Below are positions 13,001 to 24,089 of a DNA stretch of 64,000 nt, piece after piece. Position 1 is the first letter of the stretch. The number at the start of each line of letters is the position of its first letter. The stretch covers positions 3,891,970 to 3,955,969 of the forward strand of contig NC_092012.1 in the NCBI RefSeq assembly GCF_042242105.1, given 5' to 3'. The notes under the pieces were generated by a model that saw nothing but the letters and a program-made list of their open reading frames with translations, had not been told where the DNA came from and did not search any database. Made by a program: the position numbers and the translations under genes. This DNA is from Pempheris klunzingeri (lineage: Eukaryota > Chordata > Actinopteri > Acropomatiformes > Pempheridae).

Positions 13001-16000
13001 CAGGGAGAGAGACGGCCTGAATGACAAGTGGCAGCGCTGCAAAAACGAATGCTCGGAGCTGCGCGACAAGGTCACCAACCAGCAATCGACCCTGAACCAG
13101 AGGGACAGTCAGCACAAAGAGCAGATGAAGCAAATGCATCTGCTCAAGCTGGAGAACCAGAAGCTTGACAGGGAGAGGGTCCTGATAGAAAACGATGCAG
13201 AGGACCAGAAGCGGGAGCTCCGAAAGTGCGAGGAAGAGCTCCACACACAGAGGGAGAAGCTCAAAGAGAGCCAAAGGCGTCGCGCTATTGAGGATAAAAT
13301 AGGGAAGAAAATACTTTTCATCCAGCAAAAATCTCACATGCCAGTGATCAGGAAACCCAGCCAAGAGGTGCCCCTCCAGAAGATTGAGTCCTTAAAGAAA
13401 GAGCTGCTCATCCAGACCGAAGAGCTGAGGAGAACACAGACAGTGTGTGAGGAGCTGAAGCAAAGTCTGACACAGGTAGCGGCGCAGTTCCTGCAGTGCC
13501 AGGCGACGGTCAGACGGCAGAAAGAAAAGCTCATGGCAGCAACAGCAGAGAGGAACATGTACCAAAGTCAGACTGAAAAACTGGGGATGGAGTTGGCGGA
13601 CGTCAAAAAGAGGCACCGCGTGGAAAAACAGAGGAACAAAGTGGCCAAGAGGACAAGAAAAGTCAAGTCAAGCCAGCCTCACCTCCCACCTGGAGACAAA
13701 CCAAAGGTGCCCCCTCTCCCTCCGGTGAGCAGTAAAGTCCAGACGCAGCCCGAGTTACAGATTATAGGGAGAAAAATTCATCGATCCCAGCTGTCTGAAG
13801 AGGGAGGAGCTGCACACAAACCCAAAAATGATTCAAAATAAACTGAAATGATTAAAAATCCTGAAGCTGGATATTTTTGCCTGTAAAATGACTTAAACCA
13901 GTTAATTTTCTGTCAATAGACTAATGGTTTCAGCACTTGTATACACAGTTGGGTAGTTTAATATATAACAAAACATTTTTATAAGCTCCTCCTATATTTT
14001 ATATGCAAAAATCATTATTTAAGAAGCAACTAGTGAGTAAAACTGTCAGATAAGTAGCAGGTATGTAGTGGAGGCCGGACGTGTCCCATTCAGGAAAGAG
14101 TTCCACCAATTGAATAAATGTAGGACAATAAATTAGTAATTATCAAATGCTGTTAAACAGTTTCATTCATTGTTAATGCTACTAACACACAGCAGTACTG
14201 CTAGCCTGGATAGAGACCTGTGAATCACTACCAATGTGTCTGACTTGTCCGGTGGCTGTTTCTCCAGTTGGAAAAACAACTGAGACAATCAGAGTTTTGA
14301 TTAAAAACATGAAATTGTGCTGAAAAATGAAGGATGCTGGTTGGAGAGAGACGATTATTCGGTCCGTTTAATTTCAGAGTTGGTCTTTAAAGGGATAAAC
14401 GGTTATTCTGTATGAAATGATGTAATCATACATCAGCTTTATTCCCTCTCTTTGAATTCCCCTGCAGGTGAGAACAAAAACAAGTCCGTGTTCAGTTTGG
14501 GGCAGATCACCAGACTGATGAAGTTTCCAGGCGTGACGCCGACTTTTCTTGTGAAGATCATAGCAAGTTTGCCGCCGGGTGAGAAATAATCAGTGCTGCT
14601 GTTTCTAGATTGACAATTTAAGAATATGTGTTGGAGTATATCATATATACTATAACTTAGAGTTACACCTAAACATCATGTCACATAAGGATTGAACTCT
14701 CCTCAGGTATTTTCCAGGTGATGTTCTCCGTCATCGCTCTGGACTTCTTCAAGCTGCAGCCTCAGCAGAACGGCTATCTGATGGCTTATTTTGGCATCGT
14801 CCAGATGGTAAGTGTCACGCACACTGAAGCACAAGAACAGATCATTGTGAGTGAGTTATGCACCGCAGGTCCGTCACACCCGTATGTTTGTTCAGGTCAT
14901 GCAGGGAGGAGTGATCGGTCGGCTCACGGCGAGTTACTCTGAGAGCTCGCTGCTGCTTCTGTCCATCGGAGTTTCTTCTTTGGTGGGACTGTGTCAGGTG
15001 ACGACACACACAAACACACACAGCAGAGCTGCAGGGGATTTAAAGCCAACCTGTACAACACTGTCTTTTTTCTCTCTCTTTGTTTCTTGTTCCTATTTTT
15101 ACATTTAATTCTTTATTTCCTTTCTTTTATTCATTTTTCTTCATGTTGTATTTCTTTAACTGAGCACAGGAAACAGTGAAAACAAATTTTAGTCTTCACC
15201 ACTAGTCCTTTTACATTGGACATTTGGACATTTGACTGCTTCTACTTGATTAGTTTTTTTACTTGTAATAGAATATAATGAGGATATTAAGGGTCTGATT
15301 CTTGTTCAGCTACACCTGAATGACAATATGTGAAGAGCTGCAGCAGTTATTCCTGTTTCATTATGGATGTGTGTTTGCTGTTGTGCTGCTCAGATCAGAG
15401 AAATCTACAGACGCAAATAGACAAAGTGTAGTAAAATAAACACTTATTTCTTTAAACTTGATTGAAAGATGACATGTTATGGAAGCAAAATAGCTTAAGA
15501 TCTGTGTCATTTATCACATTACATGGTTCTGCTTTGAGCTAAATGCTAACGTCAGCATGCTCCAGTGACGATGCTAACATGCTGATGTCAACACGTCTGA
15601 TGCCATCTTTAGCCTGAGGTAACAGCTAAATGAGTTACAGCTGAGCATTTAGTCATAAATCAAAGTTTTGGACAGACTGAAAAAGTCCAAATCACCAAAA
15701 TTACTACAACATCCCTCTGGGGACCATGAATGTTGAAACCAAATTTCATGTCAAACCATCTCATAGTTGTCGAGACATTTAAAGTGGCAAATCTGAACCT
15801 GCTGGTGGAGCTAGAGTGAAGGTCAGGAGACCCCCGTGGTCACCAGGGTTCATCCTCTCGGGACCATGAATGTGTCTACAAATGTCCAACAATCAATCCA
15901 ATAGTTGTGAAGTATTTAAATCAGAACTAAAGTGGTGGATTTATTATTTATATTTCCTTGCTGCTCACACGGCTAATAGAAATATTAGTCAAGAGTCTTT

Positions 16001-17204
16001 GTGTCCTCCCAGTAATGAAAATAATCCTGGGTTGCACACCCTGCTCAGATGCTTTTATTTTGATATTTCTTCCTCTCTGCAGGCTTACATGCACAACGTG
16101 TTCCATTTCTGTCTCACCGTCGTCCCGATGATGTTTTCTCTCAGTATGTTTAATGTCATCACAGACAGCATGCTCACCAAGAGCGTACCGTCCTCCGACA
16201 CGGGTGAGGCTTTATCCCGCTTTCCTGCAATCAGACAATCAACAGTGACATTAGCAGCAGATGCTCTCTCACAGGCTTGAAGGTTAACAGAGCTGAGTTA
16301 TGATCGCTGATGTGCGAACGCATCTGGTCACAGCTACTTTAAAGGTCCCATGTTCTGCTCATTTTGAGGTCCATTCTTGGGGGTATTTGGAGGCTGTTTT
16401 CAAAATAAAAACCCCTGTGCAGACTTTTGATTGTATATTCCACCTCTATATCAATATTTTTTTTATAATCAGTGGCATCAGACCAGATGTTAACAGGTTA
16501 GAGGGTTTTTTAACACCACAGACGACAAGAGGTTCGTCTTGGATGTGGAAAAACACCTTCATGTTCACTTAAACCAGCACAACAAAGTAGTAAATACACA
16601 GAAGAAACACATTTAAACCAGACAAGAAGAGAAACGCAGCCTGTTTGCTCATGTTAGAGGAACAGAAAATCACAGGAAGACACCAAATCATCAAAGTCAG
16701 AGCAAGTCAACCACTCAGCCAGGCAAACGCTCCGCATCTGAAGCAACAAAAACAACAGCGGACAACGAGGTTGATTCAGGAGGTTTAATGACATCATAAG
16801 GGGAGCCGAATCTGAACAGAGCGTTTTTACACTCAGCATAATATGGGACCTTTAAACAGACGTATAACCTTATAAAACTAAAGTCTGTTGAAATGTTTTA
16901 GTGTCAGACGAAAAAATACCCAAACCAAATAAAACAGAAGAATCTAACTTCAAAATGCAGATCTTAATTTATCTGAATCCAGTTCCTTTATGAACCCTCG
17001 TTGCTCTTGTACACAGGCACAATGCTGGGACTGTGTACGTCTGTCCAATCTCTGATTCGCACAGTCGGACCGACCGCTGGCGGCTTCCTGTACGTGAACT
17101 ACGGCATTTCCTCTATAGGCCTGACGCAGTTTGTCGTGAACATTGCTGTGTTCGCGTTCTTGCTGCAGCGTCGCCTCAAGAAGAGAGCCGAGCAAAAGGA
17201 CTGA
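7098..17204 (+). CDS. slc22a18: slc22a18, major facilitator superfamily transporter (10 coding exons, 425 aa)
   Basis: SLC22A18 (ORCTL2/IMPT1) is a multi-pass MFS transporter thought to export organic cations, lying in a known imprinted region in mammals. Exons: 7098-7262, 9436-9533, 9702-9847, 10653-10785, 11320-11432, 14468-14578, 14707-14807, 14896-14997, 16083-16203, 17017-17204. Lengths sum to 1278 nt and all junction phases agree. The spliced protein has YLAKKLGFDTLWFGYLQTT, an MFS motif A (GGPMFGRFADLFGAR, residues 82-96), SCQMVVADLSEPEKRADAL, LGLCFGIGM and DTGTMLGLCTSVQSL, matching recalled human SLC22A18 (424 aa) throughout. The first ATG in frame is at 7098; upstream codons in frame have none. 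Intron 5 hosts a separate intronless gene, and introns 1, 4, 5, 8 and 9 hold repeats. I would expect about twelve membrane helices. Confidence 0.96.
7500..7562 (+). repeat. 'TACTTTTACTT' family repeat fragment (reverse orientation)
   Basis: Contains acaagtaaaagtactcagat, the reverse complement of the family's typical end. It lies in slc22a18 intron 1. Confidence 0.4.
7771..8080 (+). repeat. AATCGATTA-rich foldback-like interspersed repeat
   Basis: Begins agctgcaacgattaatta and ends with ttaatcgacagtgaaaataatcgttatttgcagcct, so its ends are near-inverted (GCTGCAA / TTGCAGC type). This is the abundant fish repeat that starts 'GGGCTGCAACTAACGATT', recognised from memory. It lies in slc22a18 intron 1. 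Confidence 0.65.
8668..9250. repeat. foldback repeat: inverted arms plus 3' tail
   Basis: Arms of about 135 bp (8668-8805 and 8905-9042) are inverted copies of each other; the left arm has ccagactccattgacaaaa and ttaccttgcag, and the right arm has their reverse complements. After the right arm come ggatcctttctg and tttttagtggac, also found at 52093-52135. Other copies lie at 18190-18385, 29268-29384, 32690-32835 and 51985-52290. Located in slc22a18 intron 1. No coding capacity was seen. Confidence 0.7.
10935..11165 (-). repeat. interspersed repeat (family A, minus orientation)
   Basis: Read on the minus strand it runs from 'tctggtttggtcttcacca' through 'gctagtcgctaac' to 'gctgggcaggta'. The same order is seen on the plus strand at 50160-50360, and in part at 53690-53760. 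I recognise this family as common in percomorph introns. Located in slc22a18 intron 4. Confidence 0.55.
12239..12375 (+). repeat. interspersed repeat just upstream of the nested gene
   Basis: Contains agaagtggacgtagccac, gtgacgtcacccgttggttt and the twice-occurring ccatcttggtttt. I know this from memory as a dispersed repeat in percomorph genomes. It ends about 150 bp before the ATG of the nested coiled-coil gene. Confidence 0.5.
12528..13841 (+). CDS. intronless CFAP58-like coiled-coil protein nested in slc22a18 intron 5 (437 aa)
   Basis: An uninterrupted 437-codon ORF; the ATG sits in aaacATGG, a good vertebrate initiation context, and an in-frame TGA lies about 60 nt upstream. The protein is almost wholly coiled coil (about residues 36-375) with a basic, proline-rich C-terminus (376-437). 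From recalled sequence it resembles the C-terminal part of CFAP58 (CCDC147), an axonemal protein of motile cilia and sperm flagella: VIRERDGLNDKWQRCKNE against VISERDILGSQLVRRNDE, and AERNMYQSQTEKLGMELADVKK against SSELNMYEVQSKEYKYEVEKL. CCDC146 is a second candidate relative. Residues 79-125 and 156-202 are an internal repeat with period 77. CFAP58 itself is multi-exon, so the lack of introns suggests a retrogene; no poly(A) tract or target-site duplication was seen. It shares its strand with the host intron. The third codon positions look GC-rich, as in a constrained gene. Confidence 0.78.
   Translation: MEHFKTVKSEFDHKPTTGPLSAYHHYVLSSILPDAEKEYLCVKKQNKSLEKDNEALRKKVELLMSEAEQFKAEQQRIHKVIRNRDLLRNQLIRCKNELSVCSKKIRIQETDLRRGHKQSEDLKEELESAKKELQSAKQSAVSQRAEQQNLREQLEQVIRERDGLNDKWQRCKNECSELRDKVTNQQSTLNQRDSQHKEQMKQMHLLKLENQKLDRERVLIENDAEDQKRELRKCEEELHTQREKLKESQRRRAIEDKIGKKILFIQQKSHMPVIRKPSQEVPLQKIESLKKELLIQTEELRRTQTVCEELKQSLTQVAAQFLQCQATVRRQKEKLMAATAERNMYQSQTEKLGMELADVKKRHRVEKQRNKVAKRTRKVKSSQPHLPPGDKPKVPPLPPVSSKVQTQPELQIIGRKIHRSQLSEEGGAAHKPKNDSK
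15540..15925 (+). repeat. 'GCTAACATGCTGATG' family interspersed repeat
   Basis: Contains agcatgctccagtgacgatg, gatgctaacatgctgatgt, gtcaggagacccccgtggtcacc and repeated 'ggaccatgaatgt' blocks. This repeat is very common in percomorphs (recognised from memory). Partial copies lie at 30318-30450 and 44440-44650. Located in slc22a18 intron 8. Confidence 0.65.
16338..16855. mobile_element. non-autonomous element with terminal inverted repeats
   Basis: The 518-bp block starts tttaaaggtcccatgttctg and ends ataatatgggacctttaa, so the outer ends are inverted copies (TTTAAAGGTCCCAT / ATGGGACCTTTAA). I recognise the family as a common fish MITE-like element. It has no transposase ORF. Located in slc22a18 intron 9. 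Confidence 0.7.
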
Positions 17205-17342
17205 AATCACACAGGTTCACATATTCAGAGGTCGCTGCTGATGTTTGCTTCATAAGATAAGGTCAAGTCTTCAAGTCCAGTTCTTCAACATTCAGATTTG
17301 TTCGCTCTGTTGTTCAATCTGTGGTGGAGATTTAAGACCAAA

Positions 17343-17356
17343 CCACTAGATGGCAG
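17343..17356 (+). promoter_or_regulatory. CTCF-like motif in slc22a18 3' UTR
   Basis: ccactagatggcag matches the CTCF consensus CCASYAGRKGGCRS at all 14 positions. Motif only; binding is not shown. Confidence 0.35.
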
Positions 17357-17603
17357 CAAATCTTCCATTTTAGCTGGTGGTAACTTCCCAGGGTTCATAG
17401 TTCACAGTCACACTAGATAATCAGTTCACTGATATTATGATTTTATTAAAAGATTATTAAAATTTAATACAAATTTATTAAATATGGGACCAATCTGCAT
17501 TACTCCCAAGTGAAGATAGTTTTAGTTAACAATTTTTACTTTGTAATGAAAGTTTATTTTTGTAAACTTGTTCACCTGTCATTGTTTTGGTCATTAAACC
17601 TTT

Positions 17604-17609
17604 AATAAA
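17604..17609 (+). terminator. slc22a18 poly(A) signal
   Basis: AATAAA 400 nt after the stop codon, followed by a GT-rich stretch (gttgtgtttgt, 17625-17636) as expected for a cleavage site. The 3' UTR would run from 17205 to about 17625. Confidence 0.65.
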
Positions 17610-18189
17610 ACCACATTTATTTAAAGGTTGTGTTTGTATCCCGGACTTTGAAGTGGTTCAGTGACTCACTTCATCTCAAAGAGCTGCTGCTTGGATTCAT
17701 TTGACAGTTTTAGGGCCCAGTGAGGCTTTTTTCAGAGGGTTTTCGCCTTAATAATAATAAATCTGTAGCCGAAACATAAAAACAGGAAAAGTTTATAAAA
17801 CACACATTTGAAACCAGCCTTGTCTAGTTGTCTAGATGTCTTTGAGTTGTTGGCAGCTAAACTTTTCCCCAGTAAACTTCTCAAATGGGTCATTCATCCA
17901 TTGTTTGAGGCCCAAAGAGAGAAACATTTTCCAGCATTTCACAGATAAGAGAAACATCCTCCTAATCTCTATAATTTTGTGTAGTGGAACTCTATAAAAG
18001 GTACATACATACCTTTGGTAGCTATGACACAGATAGTCCAGATAGTTTGAAGTGGGTTTGTATGAGGTGTTTATCCACTGACAGTCACTCACCTACAGTA
18101 GAACATGAATTAGCCATCAATATTTATTAGTGTGCACTACATTTTGATTATTTTCATGCTTTACTTTCATGCGTTTACTTCACGATGAA

Positions 18190-18385
18190 GCTGTTTGCTC
18201 TCTGTCCTCGCTCTCTTCAAATCCACCAGACTTCAGTGACAATAACCGCCGCCTTGATTGGTTATCAGTCAGTGATGTTATTGTTATTATAGCGCAGTGA
18301 GCTCCTGTATTCTGTGAGGTAAAATTAGTGTTTTAATCAATGTGAGTCTGGTGGCTTTGTATTGAAAGAGAAGACTATGGATCAG
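18190..18385. repeat. foldback repeat copy
   Basis: Left part 'gctctcttcaaatccaccag' is the inverted form of right part 'gtctggtggctttgtattga'. Same family as 8668-9250. Both arms are present in one short copy. Confidence 0.6.
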
Positions 18386-18414
18386 TGCCTCATGCAACCA
18401 CACTTAAAAAAAAT

Positions 18415-18515
18415 CCGAACTATCCCTATTAGTAGGTTTTTAAAAGCAGGACTTTCACTTGTAATGGAGTACTTTTAGATTGTTGAGTTGGTAGTTTTAC
18501 ATTAATACAGGATCC
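18415..18515 (+). repeat. 'TACTTTTACTT' family repeat fragment
   Basis: Contains gcaggactttcacttgtaat and ggagtacttttag, like 31440-31595. Family recognised from memory. Confidence 0.45.
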
Positions 18516-21500
18516 TCAGCCATATTGACTGTGAGCGCATTAATATGTAACAATAAATACTAAATCACTGCTGCAGACAAACAAATGACGTAGTGCGTGG
18601 AGGATAAACAAATCCTTGAGCCCCGTTTGCTCTCTGTTATATTTATTTACAGTTTTCTGCTTCCCCAGTTGCCAAGCTTCAGCATGTTGAAGTGATGTCA
18701 CAAAATCTGCAGCAGGTGTTTTCATTGTTTCTACTGTTTTTGAAATATGACGTCCAGCAATCCCGGATGAATATTATCTTATTTTAACAGTAGGGGGTCG
18801 GTGCAGTTACAGAGTCATTACGGCCCAGGCGACACCTTCAACAGATGTCACTGGTGTGATTTCTTTGGCGGCTTGTTGGGCCAAATATCTGATGGCAGCA
18901 GCCGCACACACAGAGGAGACTGTGATATTATATATATGTATAAAACTACACATAAAAGGCCATGTTTGCCTTTTTTTCAGTCAAAAATATAAGAGAGAAA
19001 GAGCGTTTTCTACACAAGCAAACATTTTGGCAGTTTTTCTCCTCTTTTTTGAGGGTATTGCAAACAACACTAAAATAATTATTTGAACTTTTAAGTATCA
19101 ATTTCTGAATATAAAGGTTGAGACATTATTATGGAACCTAATTTAATTTTCAGTACCCCTTTTTTAAATTTAATTTTAATAAATGATACGAATAATCATA
19201 AGACAGCTAGAAGCCTTGGCTAATGCTGCAAACAGACAAATAAATTGTGCTAAACTAAATGATCCTATAAGTTTCTTTACATTCATTTTAAAGACTAAAA
19301 ATCTTCTCTTATGACAGCGGTTCAGAGAAAAGTAAAGAAAATATATTTTTTCCTGCATAGTTTTCAAATATCACGTCAGTTTTGTTCAAAAACGTCCAGT
19401 GAGCATACTGGACGGATACATTCAGTAACTCTTGGCTGACAGCCTGTGGCATCCTGTTTAGGCGGACTGCACCTTTAATGTGATCAGCCGTCTCAGTGGA
19501 AATCCCATCATCTGAGTCTGATCCCACACCTACACTCGCTTGTTGCTCGTCGTCGTCGCCGCCAAATGTTTTGCTTCAAAAACCCATTCGGTGTGCAGCC
19601 ATCGGTGTCGGAGCGGCTCCGCTGACTTTTTACATTCGGTCTGTAAAAGAAATAAGCCGCTTCCTCTTGAATCTTCTGTCCGTTTCTCTGCCTGACTCAC
19701 AGAGACTCAAAGGAGCTGTAGATGGATTTGAAGGGTGTTACTGTATCTGTGGACCCAGGGGGGCGGCCCTGACCACTGGAGGGGGTGCCTTGTTACACTT
19801 GGCCCTTTGAGTCAGGGGGAGCCGGGACAATGCTGCTGTTAACACTCCTGACGGGGACCTTTGGGTTCTCTGAAAGTTTAATGTGACTCTGCGAGCGACC
19901 TGCGCTCACTGAAGTCAGAGATGAGCGCGTCCCGGCGGCGGTCCAAGGTTGCCCTGTGTTGGTGCATTGGAAACTAAACGCCGGCGGGGGGGCCCGGGCT
20001 TGTTTTGTCCCCTGTGGCATGGATAATGAGGCATCTGTCTCCACCTGCCGCATGGAGAGATGAGGCTCACTGTCTCACTTAAAAAGAGCACAGGTTACCT
20101 ATCTGATTTGTCCAAGGCAGGCCAGGGACATGATCTGAAGCAGAGGAGCCTTCAGCCTAAATGTTTTATACCACGGCTTTCTTATTTCTTTATGTGCTGC
20201 ACCACACGAAGCTCCTTATCAGAAACACTTTACTCAGCGCCTTGATGGGTGCATCTCGAAAATTACCAATGAAGAATGAGTCAATATCACCAAAGTTTAA
20301 TCTCTCTTCTCCAGAGAAGTGCATCTTGTTGTATTGATGGCATTAACACAAAGAAACACAGCTGAATTACAAATGTTATGATCCGTATTTTATGACATTG
20401 TGCTGATTCGTGCTCAGAAATAATACAAACCCTTATGTGCATGTGACAGCAGACCTCCCCCCCCCCCGTCATCCTCTCCAGCGGACCTCGTGGAGCTCGT
20501 GGAGTTGGCCACAGGAACGAAAGGTGATCTTAGGGGGGTTTTGTCTTGGTGTAATCAGACAGCGACATCATCAATCATGAGAGGGTGAATTACAGCGGGT
20601 TACAATGGGAGATAAGATAATGAGTGGGGCCACAGCGACCTGGTGAGGGACGGCTCGAGTTCCCGTCCTGATTACATGGCAGCGGCCTGACTGGCTGCAA
20701 ACCTGCTCAGGACGCTGGCTGCACAAATCCAAGATGAAGGAAAACATATTTCGGTCCAACTGCAATGCAGCTAAAGTGGCAAAGGACAGCATGCAGGTGG
20801 AATTATGGTGTGTTTCTCTCTATTTCGTGGTTATCGAGCTTTTAAATCTGGGTAGTTAGCTCGGGCTGGTATCAAAGGATGGAGTTTTAATGATATGTAC
20901 AGTATGGCATCAACTGCTAGTGTGTAACAGGACTAACCACCACTGCAGAGATCAGTACATCCTATGTCTTTCCCTTAACACTCTTCTTTGACCTCCATGG
21001 AAAATGGAGAAGAAAGATGTGAAGGAGAATTCACAAGGACTTTGGAGAAGACGACTGCAGTGCTGAGAGCATCTGACTGCACTTACACGAGGCTAAGACG
21101 TAATTATCTGACGTGGGCGTTGTTGACGTAGTTCTGCCGGATGATGTGTTGCTTTAAATGTTGCTGCCGCAGGGAATTGTGGGAGAGCGTGATCTTTCGC
21201 AAAGGGTGGTCCAGTGTCATTTCGCTCTATCTATAGAAACTTCCTAAGCAAAAATGACTATTTCACTGTAGCCTATTGGTCAGGCCCCTGCAGTGAGGTG
21301 TCTTGGTCAATATGAAGAGGTTGGGTGGGACAAACAACATACTGACATGTAGCTATTCTTACTTAATTTGTTCCTAATTGAAAACTCTTGAGTCTGCAGG
21401 GTTCATCCTTTTAGGAGCATTAATATGCTCAGCATCAGCGATCGCATCTCCCCCACCTCTATGAAGGCCGACTTTTCCCCTTGGGGCTGTCCACATGATG

Positions 21501-21699
21501 ACTGCTGACATGTTGTGCTTACTTTTGATCATACATTCAGAGCCCAAGACATTAATTACTGTAAATCACTGTTAGAAATGAGTTCCAGCTGAAATACGAG
21601 CCTCGATGTGGCTGATAGCTGCCTTGATTTAAATTGAATTGACTGAAAAATGGAGGTCGTTCACCCAAGAAGCAGCTGTTCATCTTCGTCACATATGTA

Positions 21700-21860
21700 A
21701 TGTAACTTAACTTCAATTCTGTAACAAACGTGATTCAACCCAAATCATGATCTTTTCCTAAACATACCCAAGCAGTTTAGTGCCTAAACTTAACCAAACT
21801 GCGACAGTTTCACAAAGTTTTTTGTTTGCTTGTCTCTGGTACCTATCTGTCCTATACTTT
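21700..21860 (+). repeat. dispersed repeat shared with 3958-4012
   Basis: Shares an exact 22-base string with 3991-4012. The surrounding 'aaactgcgacagtttcac' is typical of the same fish repeat. Confidence 0.5.
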
Positions 21861-24089
21861 GGTATGAGGACGTGCTGATTGTTAAATGCAAAAACAGAAC
21901 GCAGTGGACATTAAAAAGATTAAATCTCGACGGCGGTATTGATTCAAGAAGAGACATATTTTCAGTCAGATGTTGGAAAACACGGTGTTAGACATCAACT
22001 AGGAGCCCTGAGAGGGACAAGTTTGGATGATGGTAAAGGTCACAATATCAGCATCTTTTCCCATTTTGTAAATTTGATCATTGAGATATTGGACATCACC
22101 GTTCAAAAACAATTCATCAATCATTACTCTATCAAACGTGTACGTGAAGTGCTCTCTACTGTCACGAGTACAGACATCGCTGGTGTATCACGTGTCGGAA
22201 AACTTCAGGGTGTGTGATGCGCCACCATCTTAAGACCCAAGCGGCCTTCTCCTCTGTATCTGTGCCTCAGCGAAGCGTGCCGGGCCGTGTGTCAGCAGCT
22301 CTGAGCCCCATGACGCCCGGTCTGTCCAGCACGCTCTAGTCCACACTCTCACTCCCTGACATGTGCCGCTGCTCGCTAATCCTCCACTGACGCCTCTCTG
22401 CAGCATCACACTCGACAACAGAACAATAAATGACCACTGCGCTGACCTCAGAGGGGGACCGGCTTTCGCTGCATCAGACGGGATCTTCCCTCTTGCCTCT
22501 GTGGAAGGCCATATTGGTTCTCCACACAATGTAGTTAATACACAGGAGCTGCTGTATGTTAGCAGATTATCTTACAGTATACCAGGGAACATTGGGGAGG
22601 CTCCTTTATAATATACATGCTGCCCCACGGAAACTAATTGTTTTCTTCGGGATTAAAACAGTTGGAGATTTGAATGTTTGAAGATAATATGGTTAAAAAA
22701 AAAAGAGGATGTGGATATCATTTTAATTATGGCTGAGCCGATTAGATAACAATATGATGCATTAGTAAAAGGCGGGAAAAAGTCTGCCAGGCGGGGCATC
22801 TGTGTAAATTGGCGGCTGTAAGCTCTCCTGTTATTAGAATGACTCATATGGAGCAGCATCTGTGTTCCTCACAGATAAATCTGACCATTATTGGTCATAT
22901 TGGTCAGCTTAGGGGCTACCGTGTATGACGCAACCACGGTTTCAGTCTCAGTCAATTAAATACAAGTTTAGGTAGATCTGGATTATCTATCTGGGATCTA
23001 CAACATCCAGAGAGTTTGGTTTGAGATGCTGAATGGTAGAGCTTTGAAGCTGTGATCTACTCAAAATGTGTTAATTTTATTTAACTCTCAAGTCAAAACA
23101 TGATGTTTTTCAGGATATAAAACTGCACAAAAGCCAATTTAGATTTAAAATGTTCCTGAAAAAGCTGATTGATAGAAAATGTTATACTTTTATTAGGTAG
23201 TGAGATAATTTCTCAATATAAAAGAGTCAAAAAACAACCAATGTATGCTAAAAAGTTCTTAAAACAAGTTGCTTTCTTTTTGTTTCATCTAAACTATCAT
23301 TTAATTTCATTAGTTTGGGAAAAATACTAGAAAATAGAGAATACTAGGGAACCAGCAGCTCTTCCCTCTTAACAACTGGATGTACTGAAATGTACGGCAG
23401 CTGACAAGGACAAGCGAACTGCAGCGTCCTGAAACATTTTCATCAGGAGAAAACATGCTGCAGCTTCAGAAACGATGCCAATTCAAGAATATATATTATA
23501 TATAATATCTTAAATACGCTGCACACTTACATGGTTTTCAGTGATTCAGGCTGGTGAGACATTGTCACAGGTTGAAGTTAGAAATTCTGTGATGGCTGTA
23601 AATGAACCAATGATGACGAACACCAATAGGAGCAAGTGAGGGCACCTAATCAGTCAGACACAGCGTGTGCACACAGTCATCTAATCAGGTAGAATAGGTG
23701 AAGACACCTTTATGTGTACAAAAGGTGCGTGAGGCCTTTCAAAGAGAGGATGACAATCTTCTAATGGAAATATTTCAGGCTGCTGTTGGCCACAGTTGAA
23801 ACCAGCATACAGACTACAAAGACTAGATTTCCCTCTGCCTTTAGGTGGAGTGGATTAATGTGTGTTCACAAACTGAAACTGTATAAATGATTTGTGAATT
23901 TATTTGTAAAAGTGCTTTGAGTAGTCGAAATACCTGGAAAGGTGCAATACAAATACAAACCCTTTACCACGAAGACTTAAGGACTTCAGAGATGCTGCTG
24001 TTGGTGAGTTGAACTACTTTCTTCCAGTCTTTTAGTCCCATAACTGAGGTGAGTGTGGTGTTATCAGGTCACATCAGCTCCCCACAAAT

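Noticed and set aside
12602..13364. Long minus-strand ORFs (up to 158 aa) antisense to the nested coiled-coil gene
   Set aside because: Low-complexity Ser/Leu/Phe-rich shadows of a GC3-rich coiled-coil frame; no family features.
16654..16839. 61-aa minus-strand ORF
   Set aside because: Lies wholly inside the TIR element at 16338-16855.
22230..22611. ORFs of 82-99 aa on both strands
   Set aside because: No domain, no flanking splice logic; kept only as a GC-richer block of unknown role.
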